A stretch of 25,644 bases of DNA from NCBI GenBank assembly GCA_028565635.1, contig JAOXYB010110269.1:5001-30644 (forward strand), written 5' to 3'. The notes beneath the pieces are model-generated. The model was not told where the DNA came from and did not search any database. It was given only the letters and a program-made list of their open reading frames with translations. Positions 10,085 through 20,470 of this stretch are shown in pieces. Source of the stretch: Phoronis ovalis. Its lineage: Eukaryota; Phoronida; Phoronidae. Numbering within the stretch: position 1 is the stretch's first letter; the number at the start of each line of letters is the position of its first letter. Both the position numbers and the translations under genes were made by a program.

Positions 10085-10111
10085 AGTTTCTAATTCTATT
10101 AAAAAAGTTTC
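10073..10111. repeat. Two-copy ~20-bp tandem duplication
   Basis: aattctaataaaagtttct is followed directly by aattctattaaaaaagtttc. The duplication includes the second foxQ2 AATAAA, and the second copy has lost that hexamer. Confidence 0.5.
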
Positions 10112-11150
10112 ATTTCTTATTTGCTGTCTAAATTCTAAAAATAATTTTTGCTTTGTTGTAACAGTTTAGGTACAAGAAATGCTCTATTTCCCAATTACGA
10201 ATTTTTTGCATTCCTAGATTCATAACAGGTAGCATAATTAGCCAGCGAAACATACAACAAAATTCGATATACGTTTTTAGACACATATTTAAAGAATGCA
10301 GTTGATACCAGTTTAAATTTACATTTTACTTACACATATATGTTGCTATTTAAAAAATATTACAATTTTAAAAGACATTGAAACATGAAATTAAATAGTC
10401 TTTTCAGCCTTTGAAATGATTTCATGTCTACCAACATGCTTTGGTTAATATACTAAAAATATGTTACCTTGTCACTTCACTCGTTATATATTTTAATATT
10501 TAAAAATAACAACAACGTTTAAAATGCACTGAAAGATGTGACCACTTAATAATTACAAATCCTTGTAAAAAGTCTCTAAATCTTGTTAAAGGGGCTTGAA
10601 AACATGTAAACTACAACACTACAGAATTAGTTTCAGCCACTTGAGCTCCTCAATAAATGAGTGTATGGGATTGTTTAAATAACTTAGGGTGGCTCACTGA
10701 TATAGCAGAAATACTAATAAGAAGTGAAATTTTTATTAGTATTTTTATAACGCAACTAGTAGCTTTGAAAGTTTGATAAAATCAAACATTGTTTTACAAA
10801 AGCCAGAAAAAATGATAATGATTTTTACTATGGTATTAATATTATTATTTCTAAACCACTCCTCCCTATAAGTATTAGAACCGTAGGTATGACATTATAA
10901 GAAGGTGTTTTTAGACTCTTCCGAGATGTGAAAGATTGTCTATATTATACGGATCATTTATAATTATTTAAGCAAACACGTGTCATTGCTACCTGTCATG
11001 ATTATCATATCTATGCAAATATGAAATTGTACAAAAATTATCTGTAAATGATATACGGCAAGAATGCCTGTGTTAATAGGACCAAACAATCAGAAACGTC
11101 GTAAATTTATTTTTCCAAATGACACTCACCGATATATACACGTAATATCC
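10112..11150. other. Intergenic, no gene seen
   Basis: AT-rich. Every ATG examined on the plus strand opens fewer than 20 codons, and no splice-bounded exon was found. Confidence 0.45.
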
Positions 11151-11154
11151 ATAC

Positions 11155-11177
11155 TATAAAATTCCTACACTATAAAA
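11155..11177 (+). promoter_or_regulatory. Twin TATA boxes of the small peptide gene
   Basis: TATAAA (11155-11160) and TATAAAA (11171-11177) are 16 bp apart. The second puts the start near 11200, about 40 nt before the ATG at 11239, a layout like that of the five-exon gene. Confidence 0.35.
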
Positions 11178-11238
11178 AGTAGGCGCTACACTGCAACTTA
11201 ATTAGATTAGCTCTTCTTGTAATAATCATATCAAGAGT

Positions 11239-11379
11239 ATGCCGATCGCTGCCATATTATTTTTTATATTTTCGGCATTATCCAATCACGACGAGGCAGA
11301 CTTTTTGGACGAATTTTGTTTTGTAACATTGGAGAAAAAATGTATTTTTAAAACCTATGCATCGGCGAAGGATTGCTAG
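11239..11379 (+). CDS. Candidate small secreted peptide, 46 residues
   Basis: The frame starts MPIAAILFFIFSALSNHDEA: a hydrophobic core at residues 3-14, then a polar acidic stretch, as in a signal peptide with cleavage near residue 15. The predicted mature part has about 31 residues with three Cys (27, 35 and 46) and is Lys- and Phe-rich. C27 to C35 could close a nine-residue ring, leaving C46 free or available for a dimer. TATA boxes precede it at suitable distances, and AATAAA follows at 11541-11546. No family is recognised. Hydrophobic starts arise easily in AT-rich DNA because TTT codes for Phe, so chance is a real alternative; the combined promoter, signal sequence and poly(A) layout is what raises it above background. 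Confidence 0.3.
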   Translation: MPIAAILFFIFSALSNHDEADFLDEFCFVTLEKKCIFKTYASAKDC

Positions 11380-11540
11380 GATAAGAAACGTTCACATATA
11401 CGTAACACCATCGTACAAATTGGCGAACAAGACTATTATTTCGTATTTATAGTTTATATGATGGTCGTGGACAGAGTAAGAAGAGTATAACCAGCACAAG
11501 AATATATTTCCTATTTATCCAAGGATATCTTACGAAAACA

Positions 11541-11546
11541 AATAAA
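11541..11546 (+). terminator. Poly(A) signal after the peptide ORF
   Basis: AATAAA about 160 nt past the TAG of the 46-residue frame, with another at about 11595. Confidence 0.3.
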
Positions 11547-11599
11547 CAATTTCTATCTAAGACTCTTCACACTGCAACAGTTTAATTAGAATTTAATAA

Positions 11600-13190
11600 A
11601 CATGATTTTGTAAACAAAGGTCTATCATGTCTTTGCTATCATCCTTGTAATCTTGCAGATACCTGATATAGTTCGCAAGCTTTCAACTATCTCCGCTGTG
11701 TAGATACAAAACTATTTACAATACTTGTCCATTTTATATCTCGCCGTGTTTTATTCTCTGTTTGAACATAAAGGTGTGTGGTTTGTAATCGTAACATTTT
11801 TTTATAATCAAAACCTAAGAAAATCCTTGTTCATATTAATGAAATAGAAAAAGATTAAAGAGTATCGTAAGTGAGTAGGCCTAATATATAAAAAAGTTGA
11901 ATCAGAGATTCGCTTTTCGTTACTTTAAAACGTGTTTTATAACAAACATCCCCAAACATCTAACTCTAGTTAAACTGCATAATTTAAAATTAAGTTGTAA
12001 AAGTACGTATGTGTAAAACTTTGTAGGTAACTAAGCATGTAGTCCTAGCTTCAAGATTATACAAAGACCGCAGTTCATTTATGATTCTTATTGTGTCGTG
12101 TTTTTCATGCTATACGATATGCCGGTCGCTTATAATACCATACCCCGAACGCAGGGATTCTCTCTTCGTGTACACTCTGTATATTGGAACGTATGTGAGA
12201 ATATTCCCTTGGCATGGCGAAGATGCTATAATACTTGAAATAATTACGTTTTTACACTAATAATTGTAATGAACAAGACATCAAAAGTGCTTTAAAAAAA
12301 TGGTTGCATGGTTTGAATGTGCATAAGAATCGACATTTTTTAAGTTTAAAAATGACACTTTGTCTGTCGAGATAAACGGACCATAAAAATGAAGTCGGCA
12401 AATCTATTTGATACCAAAGTATTTCGGTAGATTTCATCGCTGACGGAATAAAATGCTTTGGTGAAGAAAATTCATCCATTTTAAACAAATATATTAAATG
12501 ATAAAATTATTAGAAAAAGAGGAACTACTGAGTAATTGAAATAATAAAGTTACTATCATCGCATTGCACATATTATATGCGAAGGTTTGTAATTTAAAAG
12601 GTCTCGGCTATATTTCGACTACCAGACATGTCACAGTAATATTTACAAACCTCTGTTCAAGGTATGAACAGTAACCAGCATACGATTTATCTGGCAATAA
12701 ACATCAATAAGAACGACATCAAAGTCCAGTAACCGTAATATGCTACGTCAGATAGCATGACAGCAATTGCGGTAAGATGGCGCTGTTGTGGCGATAAGAA
12801 ATAATGGAATATCGGGTATTTTCCTCATCTAATGTAAATCATTAACAAATCCCACCCTCGTGACCCCGAGCCCATGACTAACTTAAAACTATACAGATTC
12901 TGACTCTAATGACATTCCAAAGAAAAGTGTTTTTGCCAGTCTCCGTCAATCCTCATAATTAGTAACTGTTGTTACCACCAGATGTCATTTCATGTCTATA
13001 CCGCTTTGCGGCTTTAATAATATCGCTGAACAAAATATTAGAGAATTTTTCCTAATCGTTTGGTATCGTGAAACAGAAAGGTCATGACTACTACAAAAAA
13101 AACATGCGAGTCACGAGCGTTTTATATCTTTTGACTACATGTCCCGTGATAGATGAAGTTGAAACTAAGTGTAATTGTTTTATATGCACA
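11600..13190. other. Non-coding stretch with weak ORFs only
   Basis: No supported gene. A 75-codon minus-strand frame starting at the ATG within 12252-12488 and a 39-codon plus-strand frame (12119-12238) are the best open frames; neither has recognisable content or supporting signals. Confidence 0.4.
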
Positions 13191-13191
13191 G

Positions 13192-13280
13192 TTTCGGAAT
13201 GCAGGGAACTCCTTCATCTGAAAACGTGACAGCAGCTTTGTTGCTAGCACTCGACAACGACATCAAACCATACAAGAAAT
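13192..13280 (+). CDS. Exon-like island, unassigned
   Basis: An acceptor with a moderate tract (ttgttttatatgcacag) precedes 89 nt that read FGMQGTPSSENVTAALLLAL and on to DNDIKPYKK, ending at aagaaat|gtaatt. It is visibly richer in G+C than its surroundings and has protein-like composition. Read without splicing, the frame runs from the ATG at 13199 to a TAA after 39 codons. No partner exon could be linked and no family is recognised. Confidence 0.2.
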
Positions 13281-13299
13281 GTAATTTTTCAGTTTCCCG

Positions 13300-15318
13300 T
13301 ACAAGACATTCATTGTAATGCCAAAGTTCCTTTCTCAAATTCCTATGACTTTTTAGTAATAATTATATATTACTAAGATACAATGGACTAGAATTTTTTT
13401 TAAATAAATACGCTAAAGTTTTATAGACTATTGCCTCCTAAAGATTACTGTGCAGTGTTACACGTAACAGAGAAAATCAACATAACTACTTCTGATTTTT
13501 TAGTCCATTTCAAGATCACCCGCAACACTCCAGAAACGTTTAGATATGTGTGAACATTCAATAAGTTTGTGAATAACAGAATATGGATCTTCCCGCCATT
13601 GTTCACATATCTAGGGTGGTTATGCTCAGATCAGCAAACCTTAGTAAAATACAAAGGAGCTTTGAACCGAATCATAACGAACAAAAGTACGCGGCCAAAA
13701 TTGGATATGAGTTAGTTGGCGTTACAAAAAAAAAATATAATGTTCTCGGTTCACATGTTTGATTTCAATTATTGCTTCATTATTATTATGGTATGTACAG
13801 TTAAATTGGAAATCTAGAGTTGGGGACATCTCGAAATATTGACGATTAAAATAATTCAGGAAGTCCCTGGGGGCATACGGATTCTCTGCTAGCTTTTAAT
13901 ATTTCATGTAATGCCATGCCGCCTGTTTATGCATTAGTTCTAAAAATTCACGGAATTGTAATATTGTTAGATGATAAATCCCATTTCTTCACCACAAACT
14001 ATATGATTAACCAGAAAAATCACTTGCAAAATCACATGAACTCCATACAACAACCGATCTAACTAGGTGGCGCCGTTAAACGGGTTTAAATATTGCGATT
14101 CACTTAGTCTTGAAAAAGCAACATGTAAATCAGACGTTTCTAGAATTTTAGCGACATATAACTCTGATTCATGACCAAAAAATGTGAAACTACAAAAGCA
14201 GGTACTAATAAATATCGCAATGTACGTTCACATTTAAAAGAACAACATGTCACTGACGACCGATCGAAAGGTTTTACTCGTTGCTCATAAAGAACTGAAC
14301 ATCAATAGTATTTCATATATTGTACACATATGTTTGTAAATTAATGTTTAATTATTTAGTTTTCAATTAGGAAGATTTAATTTGATATCTGTGATACCAT
14401 TTGTATGTGAACGAACTTGAATGCTGGGCAAATTAAATGTGGCAACATATTTTTGGGTGCAGAGACGTTGAATGGAAAAAGCATAGAGGACAATCCCTCA
14501 TAATGGTGACAACGCTATAAATACCGAAAAAATACCAGATAAGATACGTCTGTAAACAGATGCAGGTAATTCCGTTTGTACGTGGTCTATACAGGTTTTT
14601 TTTTATTCAATAGCATCTGTTAGTTAATATAATATAATTCAATAATATTCGTTGCGTGCACCTGACGGCCCGCATACAACTTTATATCGAAAATCAATAC
14701 TTCACGAGAATTGAATGTGGTTACAATAATCATTCCGAAACTGTTATAATGCACATTATCATTTTAACCATTTGCACATGAAATGCTAAGACAAATCGAT
14801 AATACTTTTTCTTGTTTTCTTATGTTTGATCAATTTTAATGTACACGTCGAAATTTTCGATCTTTTTGGTAATCAATATGGTAATCAGCAGATCCAAAAT
14901 GTTAGATTTATGAAAAAAGTAACTCTGAATTAAGCGAACAACTTCTCATGTATTAATTTGTAACAAAAACCCTCATACCACACTCCCATCTGACAGTTTT
15001 ACTATCACGGGAAATGGATCTGGGATAAAAGAGATTCAACGCAAATATTCAAATATTTCGTTTTTCTTATTTCATTTTCATCTGTTAATAGTTATCGACG
15101 AATTTCCACTAATTTTCAATCATAATATCTTAATATATTCGAGAAATATAAATAAGGTAAATCGGAACCGGCTGAAAACTGATAATAGCAGCTGAACTTG
15201 GTAACGGCAATCCTACAACTCTTAAAACAGAATTTTATCACACCGCCACTGTCGCACCATATACACTCACTGTCGTTGATACCCGAGGCTACTGTCATTC
15301 TCATTCAAAGGCACTGTA
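13300..15318. other. Non-coding stretch
   Basis: AT-rich with no supported gene. It contains a CTCF-core-like site (about 14062-14074). A TATAAATA at 14516 precedes an ATGCAG|gtaatt first-exon-like sequence at 14560, but no following exon can be matched to it. Confidence 0.4.
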
Positions 15319-15660
15319 TTTATGCACAGCGCCCAATAGACCCCTTTTTCAGCTCCCACATTTACCACAGGATATGTTTTTCACGATTCTCCAAAGCCTT
15401 ATTTACCACAGGGTATACTTTTCTTGTTGGATATTTACCACAGGGAATATTTTCAAAAAATATTCGTTTACCAATGTGTGCATTTCTTGGAAAACGCTTT
15501 TACGACAGGTATGAAAAATTAAGGCTCGTAAATTTTCTCATATTTATTTACCACAGGTATATAATTTACAAGTGAATTTTACGGAGGGTATCTATTTCGG
15601 GAGAGCTATTTACAACAGGGTATGTTTTTGGTGACCTTTATTTACCACAGGGTCAGGGTT
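15319..15660. repeat. Degenerate ~32-bp tandem array, at least nine units
   Basis: The core tttaccacagggtatg, with variants, begins at 15361, 15402, 15434, 15467, 15498, 15547, 15578, 15609 and 15641. Six of the eight steps are 31-33 bp and one each is 41 and 49. A weaker unit may start at 15319 (tttatgcacag). The spacer half of each unit is poorly conserved and T-rich, so this is an old array in which the core has been kept or homogenised. The last unit ends in a small hairpin, CAGGG-T6-CCCTG (15654-15669). The ORF crossing the array is probably incidental. Confidence 0.8.
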
Positions 15661-15669
15661 TTTTCCCTG

Positions 15670-17935
15670 GGCCGCTTAGCCCCTACTTTTTTGTCAAATA
15701 CCCCCCGAGCGTTGATAACAATGTAGAAAATATTTCTTTCAAAGCTGGCTAAGAATATGGATTTTCGGATGTAATTCTGGCTTGGCGTATCTTAAAATTA
15801 GTCGAAATAAATACGAATACAAACGAAACGGTTTATTATATTAATTTGGAAAAGCTTTCGCCAAATTACTTGTTATTACTTCTAAATCGCCATTGAATAA
15901 CGCAAAGGAAACGTCGCACGACAATCGGATTGTAGGCTAAACTGTATGTAATCACTATACATTACTGTGTAGATTACTTTCTCTGACAGCCATCAGTTCT
16001 GAATTTATTTTTACCCTGTAGTAGTCGATTTCTAGTAATTAAAAAAGCATAATAAACAATTGAAAAGTACTAACCAATGTTTATGAAATGGTGGTCATCA
16101 GTAAACCAACCTACATTGTTATCGTAAATTTGAGCAGTGATTTCCAGGTATACAATATATGCATCTAAGAATAGTTTCTTTTTTAATACCATATTATTGG
16201 TTAAAGCGAAAAGATAATTTATAATTTAAAAACTTACTTTAATTATAAAACTTTTCGAAAAATTGTACGAAACAAATAATTTTTATATCAACCTTGTACT
16301 ATCATGTTCCATGTATACGATCGTTCAAAGTAAATACAACCTATGAAAAATATCGTTTCTCTTATCTCTTGCTCGTTGCAGTTAGTGCCGTACAAAAAGC
16401 TATCATATTCCGTAATTCGATGATGTATGTTTATTTTTTGCTCCAGTGCTATTTCCCGCGGTTTTCTGTATATAATACCGCTGTGTCGTCAAGAAAATTG
16501 ATCGTGTGTAAGCAGAGAAACAGCTGTGAAAACGACTTTAGCGAGAAAATAATTACGAAAATCCTTCAAAATTAGAAGCCTATTATTTTTGGTCATACTT
16601 ACCACAAAATTCGATTCGATTTGATTGCGAGATTACAGAAAATTGGCGTCGTCTGATATTACGCGTCAGTGCAAAATAAAATAATTTTAGAAAAATGTCA
16701 AGCGTTTTGTTTCATCATTATTAATTCCATGCTTGTGTTTTATGAAATAATTATAGATTTAGAAAATGCTAAAATTTCTCAAGTTTCAAATTCGCTAGTG
16801 ATAAAGAATGATTAAAATATTAAGTTATCACGAGCTAGTTTTCAAGAATCGTGTTGCTATTTATTAATAAATATTGTTAGACCAACTATATACGGAGGAA
16901 AGTTTCCCAAACTATTTCATATAACCCGCATACTGCTTTCTAACCCCGCGCGATTCTACCCTTTGCTGGAGAAGACAGATGGCTATGTAGACATAATATT
17001 GTACCGCAACATACGCGAACATACGGGCTTGAATAGGTATTGTTCTTACGGCGTGACTCGGACTGGAATCTAATAATGAATTGAAGTTGAATCCGTTTTT
17101 TCACTCACTTTTTTAACTATAACAGCTGCTTCTTTTCATTATCACATTCTTCAAAAAATGATTTAAATTTTGTTTGTTTTCCGACTTTAATGTTCTCGGT
17201 ATTGTCCTATTTTCTGACGTTATGCAAATAATCGAAAAACTATTGATCTATATTCAAAACTTGCTGCTGCACAGGACAGTGATTAAAACTATACGAACTC
17301 CTGATAAAAACAGCTGTATAATTGATCCAAGTCGTATGTTCGTGTATTTAGGACTGTTGAAGACTGATCAATCAATTTATAATTATTGAATGGATCGATA
17401 TCTCTTTCGTAGGTTTGCTTAGTGTCTAAATATACTATCGTTCTTTTAACAAAAAGCACGATAGATGTGTTTCCTGTGGGCAATTTAAAGCATTTTCAAA
17501 TAAAACAAACTACACATATCAGTGAGCAATTATTTGAATTGAGGAAATTGAATAGTTAACTCAATAAAATCAGTAACAAAGTTCTCAATATTACTAAATC
17601 ATTAAGATATGCCAAAAATAATATTTATAAGAAAACACAAAAGTCAGATGAACTATATTTTAATGACTTTGTATACGCGTCTTAGCAGAAACAGAAAAAA
17701 ATAATGATGCCTTTTTAGTATCACAAACTCTGCTCTTAATGGAGCTCGCATCACTTTTGCTTAATTTAAAGTCTGTTCTAAGATGTCAACTATCTGGGCA
17801 GCTATCCCCGGCCGCCCTGTGCACTTTGGAAAACTCCACAATACTTTGATATTATTTCTATGTTTCAGAGATTCTATGTATATAGTAATATATCTTTGCT
17901 ATAAGTTACTACAAAGGTAGTACTTTGATTTTCAG
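15670..17935. other. AT-rich DNA with unassigned open frames
   Basis: Plus-strand frames at 16294-16575 and 17174-17389 are open, but neither starts with an ATG and neither resembles a known protein. A strong acceptor (tctcttgctcgttgcag) at 16381 opens a 126-nt exon-like stretch to a gtaagc donor at 16508. It might belong to an unrecognised or decayed gene. Confidence 0.3.
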
Positions 17936-18053
17936 TTATTTCAGCAATTTTACTAAACGACTGAAAGTTAATTTTCTCCATGTAGGTCTGTTATCAGACA
18001 TTATCAGCGACGCGCGTGACTATTTCGAAACGAAAATATTATCGTCTGCAAAA
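17936..18053 (+). CDS. Possible internal exon, family unknown
   Basis: It is bounded by gattttcag and gtaaga. It reads 39 codons ending SDIISDARDYFETKILSSAK, a plausible amphipathic helix, with GC-containing codons unlike pure AT background. It ends in phase 0, which would join to the candidate last exon at 18804-18875. No family is recognised. Confidence 0.2.
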
Positions 18054-18382
18054 GTAAGATTTGCGTACCACATTTATTATGAGATTGGAGCCAATTTTAG
18101 ACGAAAGCATTATCGAACGACCATTTATTTTCGAAATCCGTGTCTGCGAATAATTGTATACTTAAGCACTTGTTTTCGTTTCGTATTCTGTTCAATCTTA
18201 TAATGATCTATAATCGTAAAAGGGAATTCGCGATAGTTTATTTGGGTCTTTTTTCTAGTACATAAATAACATTTGAATTAGGCTCGATTAAACATTTAAA
18301 ATCAGGTTTGCTTTCCTGACATGTTTCGATTATTTAAAAATACATGGAACGGAAAATTAGAGCCGACGTAATCAAGGATATT

Positions 18383-18402
18383 GGATATTAAATTTAATAT
18401 CC
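18383..18402. repeat. Perfect 20-bp palindrome
   Basis: ggatattaaatttaatatcc is its own reverse complement. It overlaps a second inverted pair, tcaaggatatt (18372-18382) with aatatccttga (18396-18406). Confidence 0.9.
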
Positions 18403-18635
18403 TTGACGAAATCTAAAAAAAAGAATTTGTTACCGACCGAAAGAATATTCATACTAATCTACGAACATATTATATGGCGCCAACTGACGCAAGTAAGATA
18501 AATAGTCTGTGCGTTCGTAAACGTTTCGTGTTATCCTAGCGCGATACATAAATATATTTTAATCAGAAACGAAGCATTAAAACCAAACATTCTCCTCATT
18601 ATCTTAAAGTGTCGTGACTAATCTCATATCGGAAC

Positions 18636-18875
18636 ATGGCATTGTTTTTATTTTCTCAGACATCTAATCGTTCAGATTCGCATTACCGTTTGATATGGAA
18701 TTTTCGCTTTGGTGCTATAAAGCTATGCACATTCGTCATTTTTTCTGTGACGGTTTTGCATCTCTCAATCCCGGGGTCTCAATTATATATTTATTTATTT
18801 CAGTATCAAAACCTTTTTAGAAAGAAACAAGAAATAAAAGACACCATGGAGGCAAACTATGATAATGTAGTTTAG
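18636..18875 (+). CDS. Candidate 79-residue single-pass membrane microprotein
   Basis: The frame starts at a true ATG (ggaacATGg) and has a hydrophobic segment at residues 27-45 (AIKLCTFVIFSVTVLHLSI). It ends in a charged tail, RKKQEIKDTMEANYDNVV. AATAAA lies 27 nt after the stop (18903-18908), which is close. A strong 3' splice site (atttatttatttcag) sits inside at 18789-18803, so the last 23 codons (18804-18875) may instead be the terminal exon of a spliced gene, perhaps joined to 17936-18053. The two models exclude each other; both are weak. Confidence 0.22.
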   Translation: MALFLFSQTSNRSDSHYRLIWNFRFGAIKLCTFVIFSVTVLHLSIPGSQLYIYLFQYQNLFRKKQEIKDTMEANYDNVV

Positions 18876-18909
18876 TGGCTGGCCACATTTCTAAAAAAAA
18901 AAAATAAAT

Positions 18910-20077
18910 CCAAATATTTTCGTTGGTGGCTAAGAAGCACTTAGAACTCGTGTTATTTTTTTTTCGCACCTACATTTGTTGGCAGCCCTCACAAAAAGAA
19001 ACAAGGATAAGAAAGCATTGAAAAGTTAACCTATTGTCAAATATTATCGTAGATCGATTGTTAGTTTTACGGGCCAACAAAGTTAAGTTCTTTAGTAATA
19101 GCACACCACACGTGGTGTAACAGTTTCTTTTGTTGAACGAAAAAGCAACGCCTAGATTTCATTCATACATCATTAATTCGGAGGTAACACTTGGCCTAAT
19201 ATAGTTTTATTTCACGTCACTTCTCTAAAAATAATCATCACATCAACTTAAGTTTTATTTCTGGTCGTTTCGTGATTGGACTTGTCTTAGGATAAGATAA
19301 TAAGTAGCATGTAATAATCTCGGGATAGTAATAATATAACTGATTACGAAAAAGTTCGTAGGAAGTAAGTGTGCAGTTTTAGGATATCTGGCGTAATGAA
19401 AATAATTATTGTTTCATTGCGGGGTTTCAGTAATATCTAGACAGATACCAGTTAAGCAGAAAAAAAGAAATAATTTTAAACTATGTGGGTACCGCATATG
19501 TTTAGTTGAAGCTGGATGATTTTACCTACCTGGATTATATTAATCGTGCCGCCAGCATTTTATTGGAAAACTATAGCGTGCGGAAATACAAAGTACGGAA
19601 TTCCAATTCTTAATTAATATTTAATTAGACATACACAAAGAGAGGCCATAAAATTTATGACAGCTTGTCGGTAAAGTGAGAAGGGTGTTGTTTAGTGTGT
19701 AAATCGAGGTGAAGTGCGAAAACGGATGTTATTTAAAAGCACCTCTTTAAATTTTAGTTGTAACTGCCCGGGGAATTATGTGACGTCATAGAAACTAAAA
19801 CAAGCACGATACGCCGTGTTAACTGGTTAATGGTAATACAATTTACGGAGTTATCGCGAAACCGTATAGAATAGCAATATCAATCAATTAGGAACGGTTT
19901 AAAGTTTGTGTTAAGTGTCTACGTGGCTTACTTAGACTTATTTTAAATGAATCGTGTCGTTAAGCACCACGGAAAGGTCGTGTTTTGAATATTTGGATCG
20001 TATATGTTAACCTTTAGGACCTACTTATTCGTTTCGTGACAATAACGCAAGAATAACCAGATTTTCTATTGTAACAG
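18910..20077 (+). other. 5' flank or leader region of the SAND gene
   Basis: No coding exon is seen. It contains a perfect cAMP-response element, TGACGTCA, at 19781-19788. The end, attttctattgtaacag at 20061-20077, could be a 3' splice site following a non-coding first exon further left, or simply leader sequence. Confidence 0.35.
19781..19788. promoter_or_regulatory. CRE palindrome TGACGTCA
   Basis: An exact CREB/ATF consensus site, about 300 bp upstream of the SAND start codon. A second exact copy lies at 21135-21142, in the presumed first intron. By chance one 8-mer of a given sequence is expected about once or less in a window this size and base composition. Confidence 0.45.
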
Positions 20078-20089
20078 GACATTTCCAGA

Positions 20090-20470
20090 ATGCAAGTGGC
20101 AACTAGAAATACAACTATGATATCTGGCCCGAGTGGGGCGTGGATTAACAGCAGCCCGTCAACAGAAAGTTACCTGAAGCCGATCTACAAACACGGAGAT
20201 GTTATTTTAGAAGTTGAATGCGGTTCTAATAAAGGTTTATTATATTTATCAAGACTCTGTCAGGGTAGTCGCGGGCCAAGCATATTATTCGAAAATAACA
20301 TGTTAACGCCAAACGAATTTCAGTTTGTTAGCGGAAGAGAAACTGCAAAAGATTGGAAAAGATCTATTCGGCATTATGGAAAGAGTATCAAACTCCTATT
20401 ATCTAAGGGATTGCTTTGTGTTCATCCGACTGTGTGTGATTGCATGGGATGCAAGACAAATGGTCAAATG
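20090..20470 (+). CDS. SAND-domain transcription factor, first coding exon (partial gene)
   Basis: This exon encodes 127 residues and ends in phase 0 at a consensus donor (atg|gtaagt); later exons lie beyond the window or in undetected sequence. The SAND domain, a DNA-binding fold of chromatin and transcription regulators, occupies about residues 39-108: VECGSNKGLLYLSRLCQGS, then LTPNEFQFVSGR and the signature KDWKRSIRHYGKSIK (87-101), the DNA-contact helix. A HPTVCDCMGC segment (112-121) directly follows. It resembles the zinc-binding Cys/His tail of GMEB and DEAF1 SAND domains rather than the Sp100/AIRE group, so a DEAF1/GMEB-like nuclear factor is likely. The first 35 residues are Ser/Thr-rich and unremarkable. 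The ATG at 20090 is the first in the frame; a possible acceptor at 20077 suggests a non-coding first exon. The SAND call is firm, the subfamily is not. Confidence 0.88.

Noticed and set aside
12252-12488. Minus-strand open frame with a good ATG context (75 codons from the ATG)
   Set aside because: No recognisable domain, no nearby poly(A) signal and no clear promoter; expected occasionally by chance.
12897-12958. Possible last exon reading SDSNDIPKKSVFASLRQSS
   Set aside because: The acceptor tract is poor and no upstream exon ending in the needed phase was found.
14516-14565. TATAAATA followed by ATGCAG|gtaatt, like a promoter and first exon
   Set aside because: Only two codons are coding and no downstream exon of phase 0 could be linked to it.
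15198-15575. 125-codon plus-strand open frame
   Set aside because: Much of it is translation through the degenerate ~32-bp array; no family resemblance.
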